From the NCBI RefSeq assembly GCF_019399895.1, contig NC_091882.1:2914001-2978000 (forward strand): a stretch of 64,000 nt of DNA, in the 5' to 3' direction. Within the stretch, counting starts at the first letter, position 1, and every line of letters begins with the position of its first letter. The notes under the pieces were generated by a model. It had not been told where the DNA came from, did not search any database, and saw only the letters and a program-made list of their open reading frames with translations. Of the stretch, positions 11,901 to 22,613 are shown one piece after another. A program made the position numbers and the translations under genes. The DNA comes from Cardiocondyla obscurior (taxonomy: Eukaryota > Arthropoda > Insecta > Hymenoptera > Formicidae).

Positions 11901-13610
11901 ATAAAGATCCTTTCGTTTTATCGATGCCGCGCGGGTCAGAAGGGGGCGCCGATAAAGAACAAAAAGATTTTCTCTTTGACGGGACGATAATATCGCTCCC
12001 ATTAGTGCACGCGCATTAATGCAGGCGCAAAAGCGTGCGCGCGCGAGCGCGAGCGCCGAGAGCAATGCGATTCCGATTAATTAAGTTGATTAACGATAAA
12101 CGGAGATGGGCCGAGCAGACCGGAAGTGACAAGTGCGTATGTAGGCCCGCCGCGATACAATCGGCCATTGTCGGCGACATAACGACGTCGAGTGAACCGA
12201 AACGGTTCTCGCGCCAAGTAATTAGCGTTTCTCATCGTCATTGTCGCCCCCGTGTTCGTCACTGCCGATGCCCCGTCGTTGCTCGGTTGCCGTCGACGAC
12301 GAAAAGTATTACTTAACGAGACGTTGAGGCCGCTTAAAGCTGCTTCGAAGCATTCCGTGCCGCGCCAACGTTCTGGAAATAAATAGCCCGGCCGCTCGAC
12401 TTTACTCGCGATTCTGAACTGTATTCTTTCCGCTGCGGCGTAAACGCGGAAAATTATCGTATCGTCGTTAAAAACGAGCGATTAAAATCCTCCACTTTCT
12501 TAAAAAGGAAAAAAAGCAATTTATATTATCGGTTTATCTTAAATCTTTATAGGTTTTTTTTTTTAGTAGATTTGATACAGCGAAACTTGCTTTATTTGCG
12601 AGACATTTTCACGAACCCTTTCACGTGCATCGTAAAATATCGCCGGACGAAGCATCGCCGGAGAACGGTGCTCTTTTTTTTTCCCCCCCTCTCTTTCTCC
12701 CCCGAAACTGTCACAAGGAGACACACATTAGATAAATTTGTAACAAGATGTTAAAAGTAACATGCGGTGCACTTTGAAAGTACTTCTTCATGGTCTATTT
12801 CCTGCCCGGCTACAGTACGGCGCTATTCCTCCCTGTACCTTTAGTTACGGGCAGATTGAAATTTATTCGCGACACGGATGAGTAAACGTAGCCTCAGGAT
12901 CAATAGAGCCTGCGGTATTTTGAATGAACCGACCGGTGGTATTATGACGAGAATTCGCGTTGAACTGCGAAATAGCGCGACAGGCTATAAAGTCGCGTCT
13001 ACGTGACCTGTCTACGTATCGTCTGCGATGTTTACTATGTAAAAGACGCATCGATAAATAATTTATCGCCGACCGCTTTATCGCGGCGTTACGTCCGCGT
13101 ACGTTACGTTACTTATTTAGATCGTGCACTTAAATAAATTCGCGGATACGAGGAAATAAGCATCGTCAGCTTAAGCTCGGACGAAAGTGGCCGAGATAAT
13201 ATCGCGTCAGATCGTATCGAACTGTCAATAATCCACTTGTCCCGTTACATTATTGATACCGGAGATATCGCGGCGCTCTTAATCCGGAATTGATATGTAA
13301 GTCGCAAAACATGTTCTGCTTCACGAAAGGAACAGTCCCGCACGCGATAAAGATATCGGCTGTTAGGCTCACGGTTTTTTGCGACGAACACCCTGTACAT
13401 TGTCGATCTTTACGTCGGCGCTGACACGTTTAGCGATGATGGAGCGATTGCATTGTACTCGCGACCGTGATGAAATCACGTTCTTTTCCTGGCTCTTTTT
13501 TTTTCCTTTTTCTTTTTTTTTTCCCCCCGCGTAATTGGGTATCATTCGTTACGGGCAACATATCCCCACCTTCATTGTCAAGCAACGCGGTGAACGTTTT
13601 CGAGCCTCAT
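8906..13610. other. Putative intronic stretch, no gene seen
   Basis: AT-rich DNA with runs of T and A and several short, unsupported frames. Simple repeats include a (T5C)n tract at 10243-10277 and poly-T runs near 10562-10579 and 11079-11097. A strong acceptor-like sequence (TTTTATTTCAG) ends at 10620, but no matching downstream exon is visible. A lone ACACCCTGTAC near 13385-13396 resembles a transposon end of the ACAGGGTGT family without a partner. Confidence 0.5.
10243..10277. repeat. (T5C)n microsatellite
   Basis: Runs of five to eight T are separated by single C in a near-regular six-base period. It is simple sequence with no further signal. Confidence 0.85.
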
Positions 13611-13765
13611 GAAGTTAGCCCCCCCCCCCCAATAATGGAAAAAAAATGTTTTCTTTATATCATTCGATTGCACTTCGTTTGCACATGTAGGCACACATCG
13701 ATTTTTCGTTTGCACGTTTAGAGAAAAAAAATTAAAAATAAAACAAATTTGGGGGGGCTAACTTC
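13611..13765. mobile_element. Short MITE with GAAGTTAGCCCCCCC inverted ends
   Basis: The left end GAAGTTAGCC followed by a C run (13611-13630) is the inverse of GGGGGGGCTAACTTC at 13751-13765. The 155-bp body includes two copies of CGTTTGCAC, the motif that also builds the cluster just downstream. It has no coding capacity. The family is not identified. Confidence 0.75.
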
Positions 13766-13816
13766 ACACTAGCCCCTCAATATTGAAAAAATTAACTTTT
13801 TAAAATTTATATGGAT

Positions 13817-14125
13817 AGGTTTTCGTTTGCACATTACGAAACACACCGAGTTTTCGTTTGCACACTTCTAGAAAATTTTATTTAAAAAATTAAATTAAAA
13901 TTTGCACGAACGTTTAAAACAAAAAAAATTAGCTCTTTAACAATCTTAATCGATACGTTTTTGTTTGCACATTACGAAACACACCGAGTTTTTGTTTGCA
14001 CACCTCTAGAAAACTTATTAACAAAAAAATTAAAATTTTTTAATTAGAAAATTTTTTAATATTTTTTCTAGAAGTGTGCAAACGAGAACTCGGTGTGTTT
14101 CAAAAAGTGCAAACGAAAATCTATC
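13817..14125. repeat. Cluster of TTCGTTTGCACA units, two direct and one inverted
   Basis: A unit of about 60 bases, TTTGCACATTACGAAACACA then CCGAG and a second TTTGCACAC ending in CTAGAAAA, occurs at about 13817-13876 and 13957-14013. It recurs in inverse orientation at about 14067-14125, and a diverged version lies inside the MITE at 13657-13716. Within each unit the TTTGCACA motif itself occurs twice. Unit 2 or 3 could fold back on the inverted unit. The architecture suggests nested or tandem terminal repeats of a DNA transposon family. Confidence 0.8.
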
Positions 14126-14203
14126 AAATAGGACCGCTAAAGTTTTATTTTTATAACATTTGGTAAAACTCGAAGTAAATTAACTCCTCGATTAAACATA
14201 TAT

Positions 14204-14558
14204 ACATGGTGTCTCAGCCCATGTGTAAAATCCTATACAGATAGGTAGGTCTTAGGGAGATAAATAAAAAAGTTATTTAACATTTTGTAAAATTCTCAAT
14301 TGTTATTGAGAAAAAAATTAATTTGTCTAGCGCAAGAGCGACAAGGAAGCTGCGGGCAAGTGAGCGCGACAGGCGAATGGCGCCGTCGCCTATCGCGCTC
14401 ACTCACCTATAGCTTCCTTGTCCTCTTGCGCTAGACAAATTAATTTTTTTTTCAATAGGTATTGAAAATTTTTCAAAACGTTAAAAAACTTTTTTATTTA
14501 TCTTCCTAAGACCTACCTATCTGTATAGGAATTTTACGCATGGGCTGAGACACCCTGT
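14204..14558. mobile_element. Full-length foldback MITE, GGTGTCTCAGCCCATG ends
   Basis: This is a near-complete palindrome of about 355 bases. The outer arms run from ACATGGTGTCTCAGCCCATG to the inverse ending in GAGACACCCTGT. The middle arms pair AGATAGGTAGGTCTTAG with its inverse. The inner arms pair AGCGCAAGAGCGACAAGGAA with the inverse near 14415-14440, around a short loop near 14380. The inner arms are shared with the elements at 8656 and 36712, while the outer ends differ (CTCAGCCCATG versus CCCACCCCAT), so the family has at least two subtypes. Transcribed, it would form a long hairpin RNA. Confidence 0.88.
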
Positions 14559-16054
14559 ATATAAATTTAACACAAACGCTTTTTAAAATAATGCTTTAAC
14601 AAAATTCATATTTTTTTTTATCACAACTTTGTTTAATTTTGCTATATTATTTTTATAGCGCATTAAAATTCATCGTTCCTTCTTCATATAATATACATAT
14701 ATGTATACATATATTATAACGTTGGACGTAAATCTCTTCCTTTTTTTTTAATACTGTCGCGAGAATTCGAAGTATGTTTTATCGGTTTCGAATAAGAAAT
14801 AGTTGAGATAAAGCGGAAACAATTAAGCAATAATAATTAAGATAATCGAAAATTAAAAGGAACGGGTAAATGTGAAACCTCACGTAAAATACGTGCACGT
14901 GTACGCGTATATGTGTATACATATACATGTACGCACGTTACCGGATATATGCCCTCATAACTCCGCAGGCCGAACTATGCATCAGCGTTCTAATTAATCT
15001 AAACAATTAACCGCATCGTATGATATCGCACGACGTGTCACGTAGCACAGCGTTACGTCATGTAATATCTATAATAAACTGCATATCAATTTCCATTAAT
15101 TACAGTACAATTATAAGCATTCTAACGAACGAGAGGCATTCCCCGGTAATTTTAACAAATATAACCGGCGCGCAGCGCTTATTGCGCTAAATCAGAGATA
15201 CACAACTCAAATATTAATTCGGGTTTCCGCATATCGTTTACATCGAAATTAGCTCGGTCCCGCAACATCGGAGTGGTTATTTTATGATAATGTCACTATC
15301 GTGTATTATAATTGCGCGTAGACGCACGGGCTTGACTTGCAAACTACGCCGCGTCGCTGATGAGTTTCAAAAGTCGCGTTATTATTTCAGAGGACGGCAT
15401 TAAATTAAGATAATTGAGAGAGCGCGGATTCCCCCGGTATAATTACATTACAAATCTTCCTTCCAGAAAGCGCGGCGTTATATTTAGCACAATATTACGT
15501 GATTGCGGAGGAGGAAGTAAACTGCCACGCGAAGAATCTCGGCGCGCGGGTACGTTTCCGTGAATTTATGGCCACCCTGTATTATCGTACACTCCTACGT
15601 GCGCCGTACGTGGGCCGTACATCGCGCATCTCTCTACGCGAGGTGACTAAACACACGAAATCGCGCTTCGTGCCTGGAAATTCTCAGATTCTCAATGGAC
15701 AGGTCGTAAATCAGCGGGACATAACGCGAAGGAACGCGGCGGCGGCGGAGCCAACGGTGCAACGATGCGTTTCATTATGCTAGGCATTAGTACCGGCCGT
15801 ATACGCTCTCGCGGACATGTGTGTGCGATGAATTAATATATTGCGCGTGCGTACGCACACGCGTGCAAACCGTAATACATACTTAATTACCACGAGCATG
15901 TCCGATAATCTGGAAGATTAGCGTTCTATGGCAAAGCTTGTTCTCGACTTCACGGCGAGCGCGCGCATTCGCCGATTACGTAAAACGATTACTGGTTAAT
16001 ATCCTAAATCCGAATAGTGTCAATATGTAATGCATTTATATACATATAAATAAG
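14559..16054. other. Putative intronic stretch, no gene seen
   Basis: Contains alternating purine-pyrimidine tracts (ATACATATATGTATACATAT near 14691-14716 and a similar CATGTACG tract near 14912-14935) and otherwise unique AT-rich sequence. The frame at 15499-15783 has no recognisable domain. A CACCCTGTATTA near 15573 resembles one transposon end without a partner. Confidence 0.45.
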
Positions 16055-16240
16055 ACAGGGTGTCCCGCGAAATGCAGAAAATCTCTCGGGTGTATTAGCG
16101 CGCTCTTATTCGCTCGGTTATAAAATTTCGTATAAATATTAAAATCGCGAATTCGACAAATTGGTGCTAAACTTTTCTAAATATATTCCTAATGTCTACC
16201 TATACCCGAGAGATTTTCCGCATTTCGCGGGACACCCTGT
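16055..16240. mobile_element. Short foldback MITE, ACAGGGTGTCCCGCGAAATG ends
   Basis: The left end ACAGGGTGTCCCGCGAAATG, followed by a GAAAATCTCTCGGGT stretch, is repeated inversely at 16205-16240. The arms of about 36 bases pair almost perfectly and enclose about 115 bases of AT-rich DNA. The first ten bases match the other ACAGGGTGTC elements but the arms are otherwise different, so this is a separate subfamily sharing only the tip. Confidence 0.88.
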
Positions 16241-17768
16241 ATACATTTTTATTATCGCAGTGTAATTTTAACGTCGGGTTAAAATAAAGAAGAGGTAATC
16301 GCGGTAATCTCGGTATCTGGATTACTGTAAAAAATCACGTCATCTAGTGTATATTTGGAGCGAAAACAATGTAGTCGTCATCGATCGGCTCCGGTGTGTT
16401 TTTTCAATCGTTCTTTTCACCACACTTGGCGGAAATGCGACAAATCGTTCGTCAAACGAGATTAAATGTTGTCGCGCGGACGATCACGTAAGCGGTTCTG
16501 GCTTTAAATCGCACAGAATAAGATTGCGATTGAATCACAATTTAATAACGTATTTAAAAGTCAGGCGTTAATACGCCTATTTAAATTTGCCGTTCTACCC
16601 CGTCGAAATTAAATTTTCAGATATACTACTTTCCACATTCCTTTTCACTTATTTAAGTCCCATCAGCTTTGCGATTTTATTTTTATTTTTAGCCCGTGTG
16701 TTTTACGATGGCACGAAGTTTTGATTTTGATGCATGTCACCGCTGGCGATGCCGGCGTAAAAGACTTGTAAATTTCACGGTTGGGCTATTCGTCGTCATT
16801 GACTGTTGTAAACGAGTTTTCGAATGCCTTCCGAGAGCCCTTTTTCCCCTCCTTTCTCATCCGATTGCGAAGATCCATCGTCCGCTACCGATGAACCTGC
16901 CATCGATTGTCACGACGGACGATTATTACCCTCGACATATTGTGTCCGTGTATCAGGTCCGCCGCAGCGATCAATTTCACGGGAACCGACGTTTGCCCGG
17001 CGTCACCACTCGTCTCCGCGGAAAGTAACGAGAACGCGCCGTCGTCCTGGCTCCGCGAGCATCACCGAGTGAACCGTCCGCTCGTTGATTTTCTTAAAAT
17101 CTCTCGCGCATTCGCGTCGCTAAACGCGTATACGCGCGTCACATTTCGCGTATAATACGTATGCATATTGGCCACGCGGTGAGATCGCAGCCTTCTCCGT
17201 GTTTGAAATAATATAGTGATACTTAAATAATGTATTTATTGAGTAATTTTAGCCGTCTGTTTAATTAGCAATTATTTACTGTTTAATCGTTAATCAGAGT
17301 GGATTATTGAGGGCTGATGGGCGATAGTCGAAATTAAACTTTTATCGGCGTTATACATATTTTTCATGAAAAATTCAAGGGCTTAAATATTAAATGTTGT
17401 TAAGAAAGTACCATTTCTGACATATCGGAGTGAATGCACGGTAATTTTAAATCGCTCGGGAAGATAAAATTTACATTGAGGTTCTCGAAATACAATTCTC
17501 TCTGATCGCGTTCGTTCGATCGGCACGATAAAAATACAATATGTAGAACGTGCGCGAAGAAAAAATAAAAGCATAAAAATATCTCCGTTAATATGCGATT
17601 CAATACGCGATTCGGTAAACGATCGTAAATTCAAGCGTTTCATAAACGTTCACATTCGTATTCATAATAAAAAAAAAAAAAAGAAAAAAAAATGAATATC
17701 TTTAATCTTTGTATATCGCCTCTTTTAAGCAACGATATTAAAACGCTCGAACATGAGAGCGCGCCAAG
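16241..17768. other. Putative intronic stretch, no gene seen
   Basis: Unique sequence with short overlapping frames near 16696-17155 that lack recognisable domains, then AT-rich DNA and a long A-rich run (17668-17690). No splice-bounded exon stands out. Confidence 0.45.
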
Positions 17769-17818
17769 ATAAAATTTCCAGAATGAATTATCTCGCGCCA
17801 TCACGTTCAGCGATAACA
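17769..17818 (-). repeat. 50-bp repeat, copy B (inverted partner at 3683-3732)
   Basis: This is the reverse complement of 3683-3732 without mismatch by eye. The reading frame through it (minus strand) is open for about 110 codons, with Phe-rich low complexity on either side. That is not evidence for a gene. Confidence 0.85.
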
Positions 17819-19920
17819 GGGGGAGAAGAGAGAGGGGAAAAAGAAAATCACGTTTCGTTACGTTTCTAAAATGCAATGGTCGTGTCGAATTAAATGCCGG
17901 CGGACAATAAGGGTTAAAGAAAAAAAAAAAAAAAAAAAAGGGGAAAAAAAAAGTAAGAGTAATAAACGCGAGATACAACCAGCTTTACTACACTCTGTTC
18001 CCGTTCTCGCTCAGCATCGGCGTATTATAACGCGCAGGGCCGCTCACCCATCGGCAGATTAATATTAATGCCCCGATCCGCCCTCTCTCCGCCCATCCGC
18101 GAGCGCGGAATAATACGCCGGTCTTCCACGCCGTTCATAAAAACGCATCGCGTCGAGAGCGCGGTGCCCCGAACCTTTTACGAGTGTGTAACACGACGAG
18201 CGGCAGCGGCGGCTCGTACGGAAATCGCGACTGTACCGTTATAAGTTACGAGTGCCATTCCGCCGGCATGAATACGGGATGTCTTTTGGACGCGCTCCAG
18301 GAAGGCTTTTCAAATTGAATTAGAGAAAACGTTTGGTCCGGCGCTCCGCGCGCTTTTGCGAAGCTGTGAGACCGTCGCTGACGTACCCTCGAGCCTGAAA
18401 TTTCGGCCGGGAGTTTTCGGGGAAGAAACCCTATGCCCTCCCCTCCCCTTTGCCGGACTGAAAACGCCCGGCGGTTTAGGGTTGTCTAAAGTTCTTTTTA
18501 GAAATGCAAGAAGTACATCGAGTAAATAAAGGGCGGCGCGGCACAAAAGGATTTACGTATGCGCGCCGTCTCGGTCGTACTTATCGTCTTTTCTGTTCCC
18601 GGCGATGTCTATAAAGCGTCAAGACCGCATACGGCTTAATTGAACCGAACGGAGGTCCTTCGATCGAACGAGCGGTTCGTCAGGATTTTTTTCCCCGCTC
18701 GCGATTCAGTCCGGCTCGGTACAGGCCGGCATCCGAGACGGCAAACAACAATGATACGTTCGGCTTCTAGAGAGCTAGATCGAGCAAAGGCCGCGCGGCG
18801 GTCTTAATTTATGCGCTATCACTTGGCCGATCGATTTATTTGTTTTATAAGCCGACTGTAATTGGCCACTGACAGCAGCTGTCCCGAGACCGGCTACAAT
18901 ATTCACGATACATTATTCATGCCGCGACGATTCCCCCTTGCGCGCACACAGCAATCCCTGAACTCGCCCCAGCTTGCGCTCGCCCTCTCGTCGCTTCTCC
19001 ATCTCGTCTCTCACGTCTCGTCTCACGATTCAGGGAGTGATACGAAAACCGCCGCGACACGTTCCGGCCACCTCGCACGCATTCCCGACACCTCCTCCCC
19101 GTCCCCCGCCGCGCCGTCGTTTCGACGCGAGTTAACCTTTGTAATATCGATTGAACTATTTTTCCATAAACTCGTCAGTTTGCACATGGAGAAAAGTATT
19201 GCCGTGAATTTCCCCGGTGACCGGATTTCCAAAGCCCTCGCCGAACCGCGCACCACGCCCGCCTAGTATTTTATTTTTCCCTCCGAGGGAAAAGGAAATA
19301 TATGTGACGCAACTCGTCGGTTTGAATACAAATACATCTCCCTAAATTTTCGAACGGTATTTTTTTTCTCTCTTTTTTTTTTTATTCAATATTTTTCAAC
19401 CCGCATCAGCTTCTCCAACGAAAAATGTTAACATTATTAATTTAACATTATTTCGGTAGAGAATTAAATTTACCACACACAACGATTTTACCATTTAAAT
19501 CTTAATTTAAATTAATTAATAAAAAATTTGTTACTTTACGTCGACATTAAAAACAAAAAGAATATTAAAAAAATAATTTTTTTTTAGTTTGAATGTTACG
19601 TACAATATGAGACGATCGTTAAGTTTTATTTGCGACTCGAGTTGTCACGAATAGAATAAAGGCATGTGATTATTATTCATGTGACACGCGCTCTTGCATG
19701 TCTCGCGAATAAATTCATATGCCAGGCAGCAAGCCATGGGTAGCAAGTTTATATGAACGTTCGTGAACCACCGCCTGATCATGCTGTCTTCCAAATATGG
19801 CTACAACTAAAGTTCGCGAACACTTCGCGCACAATACGTGAGGCGCAAACTGGTCGCGACCTGTATTCCCAATTTATTCCTGTTGAAGTTCGCAAACAGC
19901 TTGTGGACAGCCGATGGTGT
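17819..19920. other. Putative intronic stretch with a CpG-rich patch, no gene seen
   Basis: CpG density is raised at about 18050-18760 and 18860-19265. An open frame at 18862-19266 (+) gives a Ser/Pro-rich product with no domain I recognise. A short frame at 19753-19941 (+) includes the peptide RDLYSQFIPVEVRKQLVDSR, which looks more protein-like than most here, but it ends in the adjacent repeat and matches nothing I can name. Both could be degraded transposon or exon fragments. Confidence 0.35.
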
Positions 19921-20216
19921 AAATGGTGTAGAATTATTTAATTTAATTCAATTAAATTTTCTATAAATAATTTAAAACTGATTCTTTAATAAATGGTCTC
20001 AATTTCTTTTTTTAAATTTTTATATAAATGGTCTCAATTTCTTTCTTTCAATTTAAAGGTCTTTTTTTTATTTTTAAATTAAATTAAACTTGGTTTTGGG
20101 TAAAAAATATTTTTTTTGTTAAATTATATAAAAATGGTGTAGAATTATTTAATTTAATTCAATTGAATTTTCTATAAATAATTTAAAACTGATTCTTTAA
20201 TAAATGGTCTCAATTT
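19921..20216. repeat. Direct duplication of an 85-bp AT-rich unit (GAGACCATTTA family)
   Basis: An 85-base unit starting AAATGGTGTAGAATTATTTA and ending ATAAATGGTCTCAATTT occurs at 19921-20005 and again at 20132-20216, with a single difference noted. The spacer contains a further AATTTTTATATAAATGGTCT end motif near 20024-20054. This is the end sequence of the element at 22614-22801, so the block is a stack of element ends or nested insertions. Confidence 0.85.
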
Positions 20217-20250
20217 ATTATATTCTTTCATTTTTTACTTTTTTACCATG

Positions 20251-20330
20251 TATTAAAGAATTGTTTTAAATCAGTAAAAAAGAATCAGTAAAAAATCAAG
20301 TCAGACACTCGAGAAGTTTCCTCTCGTTAC
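20251..20330 (-). repeat. Inverted copy of the inner segment of the 22.7-kb MITE
   Basis: The segment includes AAGTCAGACACTCGAGAAGT and ends CTCTCGTTAC. It is the reverse complement of 22668-22748, with one small indel near the TTTTAAATCAG part. It places inverted copies of one repeat on both sides of the island at 20.33-22.67 kb. Confidence 0.85.
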
Positions 20331-20640
20331 CCGCTCGCCGATACCGAGAAACAATTACTGGACCCGCTCAGTCTTAATTAATGCCTTCGACACATAACAT
20401 TATTGCAATCAGCAATTGATTAAATGCGCCACTTTAAACGTTCGGTCACGAAGCAGCGACCGGCGACGATAACCTCGTACCCCGATAAGAGCGGCCACTC
20501 TTCTTTCCAGTTTATGATGAATTATTCTTGTCAATTTCTGCTATAATTGAATGAAAGTGAAAGAAGCTGAAACATGAAAAATGTTTTATTTTCCTCGAAT
20601 CTCACGCGGCGCGTCTGGATCAGCTGGCCCGGCGCCGCGG

Positions 20641-20803
20641 ATGATGCTCGCGACGCGCTCGTCCGCGTTCTCCGACGTCGAGCCGATCGCTCAGCTGACC
20701 GCTGCGGGTCCTGGTCGCACGGACGGCTCCCAACCGGCGCGATATCGCGGGTACACGCTGGCCAATATTTTCCCCGGGGTCGTCGGGAACGCCGGGTCTA
20801 CGG
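20641..20803 (+). CDS. Candidate coding exon, unknown protein (partial)
   Basis: Starting at a double ATG, the frame reads MMLATRSSAFSDVEPIAQ, then a Gly/Thr/Ala-rich stretch, then RYRGYTLANIFPGVVGNAG, and ends at ACGG|GTGAGC, a good donor (GT at 20804). That gives 54 codons plus one base, so the exon would end in phase 1. Third codon positions are mostly G or C, and the product mixes hydrophobic and polar residues like real protein, unlike the Arg/Ser-rich shadows elsewhere. The frame is also open upstream to 20581. A CAG at 20621-20623 could act as an acceptor, but its polypyrimidine tract is weak, so a first coding exon starting at the ATG is equally possible. I do not recognise the family. 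An N-terminal segment of a regulatory protein with alternative first exons would fit the context, but that is a guess. The exon sits in a CpG-rich island bounded by inverted MITE copies. Confidence 0.4.
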
Positions 20804-20829
20804 GTGAGCACAAAATGGCCGCTGGCAGG

Positions 20830-22560
20830 AACGATCGACCGTGCGTGAGTACGAGCGAGCGGGAAAATCTCGCGTCTCCCTTTCTCCGGTTCTCTCGACG
20901 GCGATGCATACGTAGGTAGGTGCATGCACGTACACGCAAAAGGCGCTCTCTCTCTCCCGCGCGCGCGCGCGAAATTTTCTCCCCCTCTCGCCCTCCTTCT
21001 CCCCGCGTTATAACTCGTCGATTATGCGCATCGATAATGAGATTGTATTTCACCGTTAATTAGCTTGACCGTACCATTTAGATTTATAGTGTCAGTTTTC
21101 ATTATATACTTGGACGCTTGATGGATAAACAAGCGCTCCTTCTCTGTTCTCCCGTTACCCATACTGGTGCACACCGCTCGCATTAACACATCTTCGGGGC
21201 GCGCTTCATCTCTCTCTCGCTCTTTCTCTCAGACGTCCCTTTGCCGCGGCAGCTTCTCCGTCTCGCTGTCGTCTTTTTCTTTCACGCACCAGCGATCTTC
21301 CGACTCGCCGATCCTTCTCATCGAAATCCCTCCTCCCTCGACGATTTATACTCTCTTTCTTTCTACACGTCGCTCTACGTCTTTTTCTTTTGCAACGATG
21401 TCCTTCCTCATCCTTACAACATCGTTCGCCATTTCCCCGCTCGTTTCTTCCTCCGTGACAATATCACCCTCCCCAACGGGGATGCAATCGTGCGTCCTTA
21501 TCGCGCGTTACGCGAGAGCGACTGATATCCGCTCGCGCCGTCCTTTCCTCGGCGACGCATCGCGTCGTCCACGCTGCACTCGCGAGTTTCAGCTTCATCC
21601 GGGTGCGACGAGGAAACGCGATGCGTTGCATCCTCGTCGCATTCGCCGACCCACAGTATCGCGTCTCTCGTCACTCTCGCGTCTCAGCCTGTAGTCTTTT
21701 TTTTTTCGGCTTCTCCCTCGCACCGACCGTCTCTCTCCGTCGGTTATCAGGCGTATCACACATCCGCCTCTCTTGTTCCAATAAAGCCGGCACGTAGCGC
21801 CGTCGTCTCGCTCGCACCGCCGCGATTCACGGTCCTCTCCGTCCGTCCTCGCGCGGTCTCCTCTTTCTCTTTATTATAATTGTCGCTTCTTTTTCTTCCC
21901 CGTGAGAGACGCGCGCTGTCGTCCTCACTCGCGAGCGGATACGTGGCGAGTTTGCCGCTTCTCTCTCTCTCTCTCTCTTCTTCGCTTCTGTCTCTGAACA
22001 TGAGATAGAAACACGGAGATGGAAAAGCACAATTACAGACGCGACTACTCAACCGCCGCGGGAAATAGTTCGTCTCACGTATTCACGCATGTACGTATGC
22101 ACGTACGCGCGCGTCGGCGCCGTCGTGATTCAAATATAGGCATCGGCATTGCCGGCGACACACACGCGTCGTCATTGCGGCTTGCGATACGAGCCGCGAC
22201 GACCGCGCGCACACTAATTGTGCGGCGTACCCGGGCTTGAGTTACATTGTCTCGTATTATGCATACGCGATATTGCCGGGATCCGCACGGGCGGCCAAAG
22301 GCGTACCGAGCCATTGCCGTTGTGTGCATATACGTCTGCACTGTGCGCCAAATACTCCGATTCGATATCCACGCTCTGCGCGGCTCCGTTATCGATCGAA
22401 TACGCCGGAGAAAAGCGCAGCCGGCACCGGAGGCAAGCATTGCCGTTTGTTCGCGGGGCTTATTTAAACAAATCTGACGCGTCGCAAGCTGCGGCTCGAT
22501 CCTTCTCGCGCGACGTTAAACGCGCACCGCTCGCATCAATGAAGTATTCTTCGATAGGGT
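20830..22560. promoter_or_regulatory. CpG-rich island with CT-rich tracts (possible minus-strand promoter/UTR)
   Basis: GC and CpG stay high throughout, with an alternating (CG)n run near 20959-20970. The + strand is CT-rich between about 21190 and 21990, so the minus strand is GA-rich like the putative first exon at 0.9-2.6 kb. This would fit an antisense or divergent promoter, or simply an open-chromatin island. The 175-codon Ser/Arg-rich frame at 21167-21694 is a composition artefact. No start site is fixed by sequence. Confidence 0.3.
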
Positions 22561-22613
22561 CGTCAATAATTTTCGCCCACGATCTTTAAGCGGTCTATTC
22601 GGTTACCGACGAT

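Noticed and set aside
13385..13396. Single ACACCCTGTAC end-like word (also near 15573 and 57035)
   Set aside because: Only about ten bases match and no partner end is present, so each may be chance.
13657..14125. CRISPR-like spaced repeats
   Set aside because: The units are few, irregularly spaced, in both orientations and in eukaryotic-type DNA; they belong to a transposon-like cluster.
21167..21694. 175-codon Ser/Arg-rich plus-strand frame
   Set aside because: Low-complexity product of CT-rich DNA, without splice context or domains.
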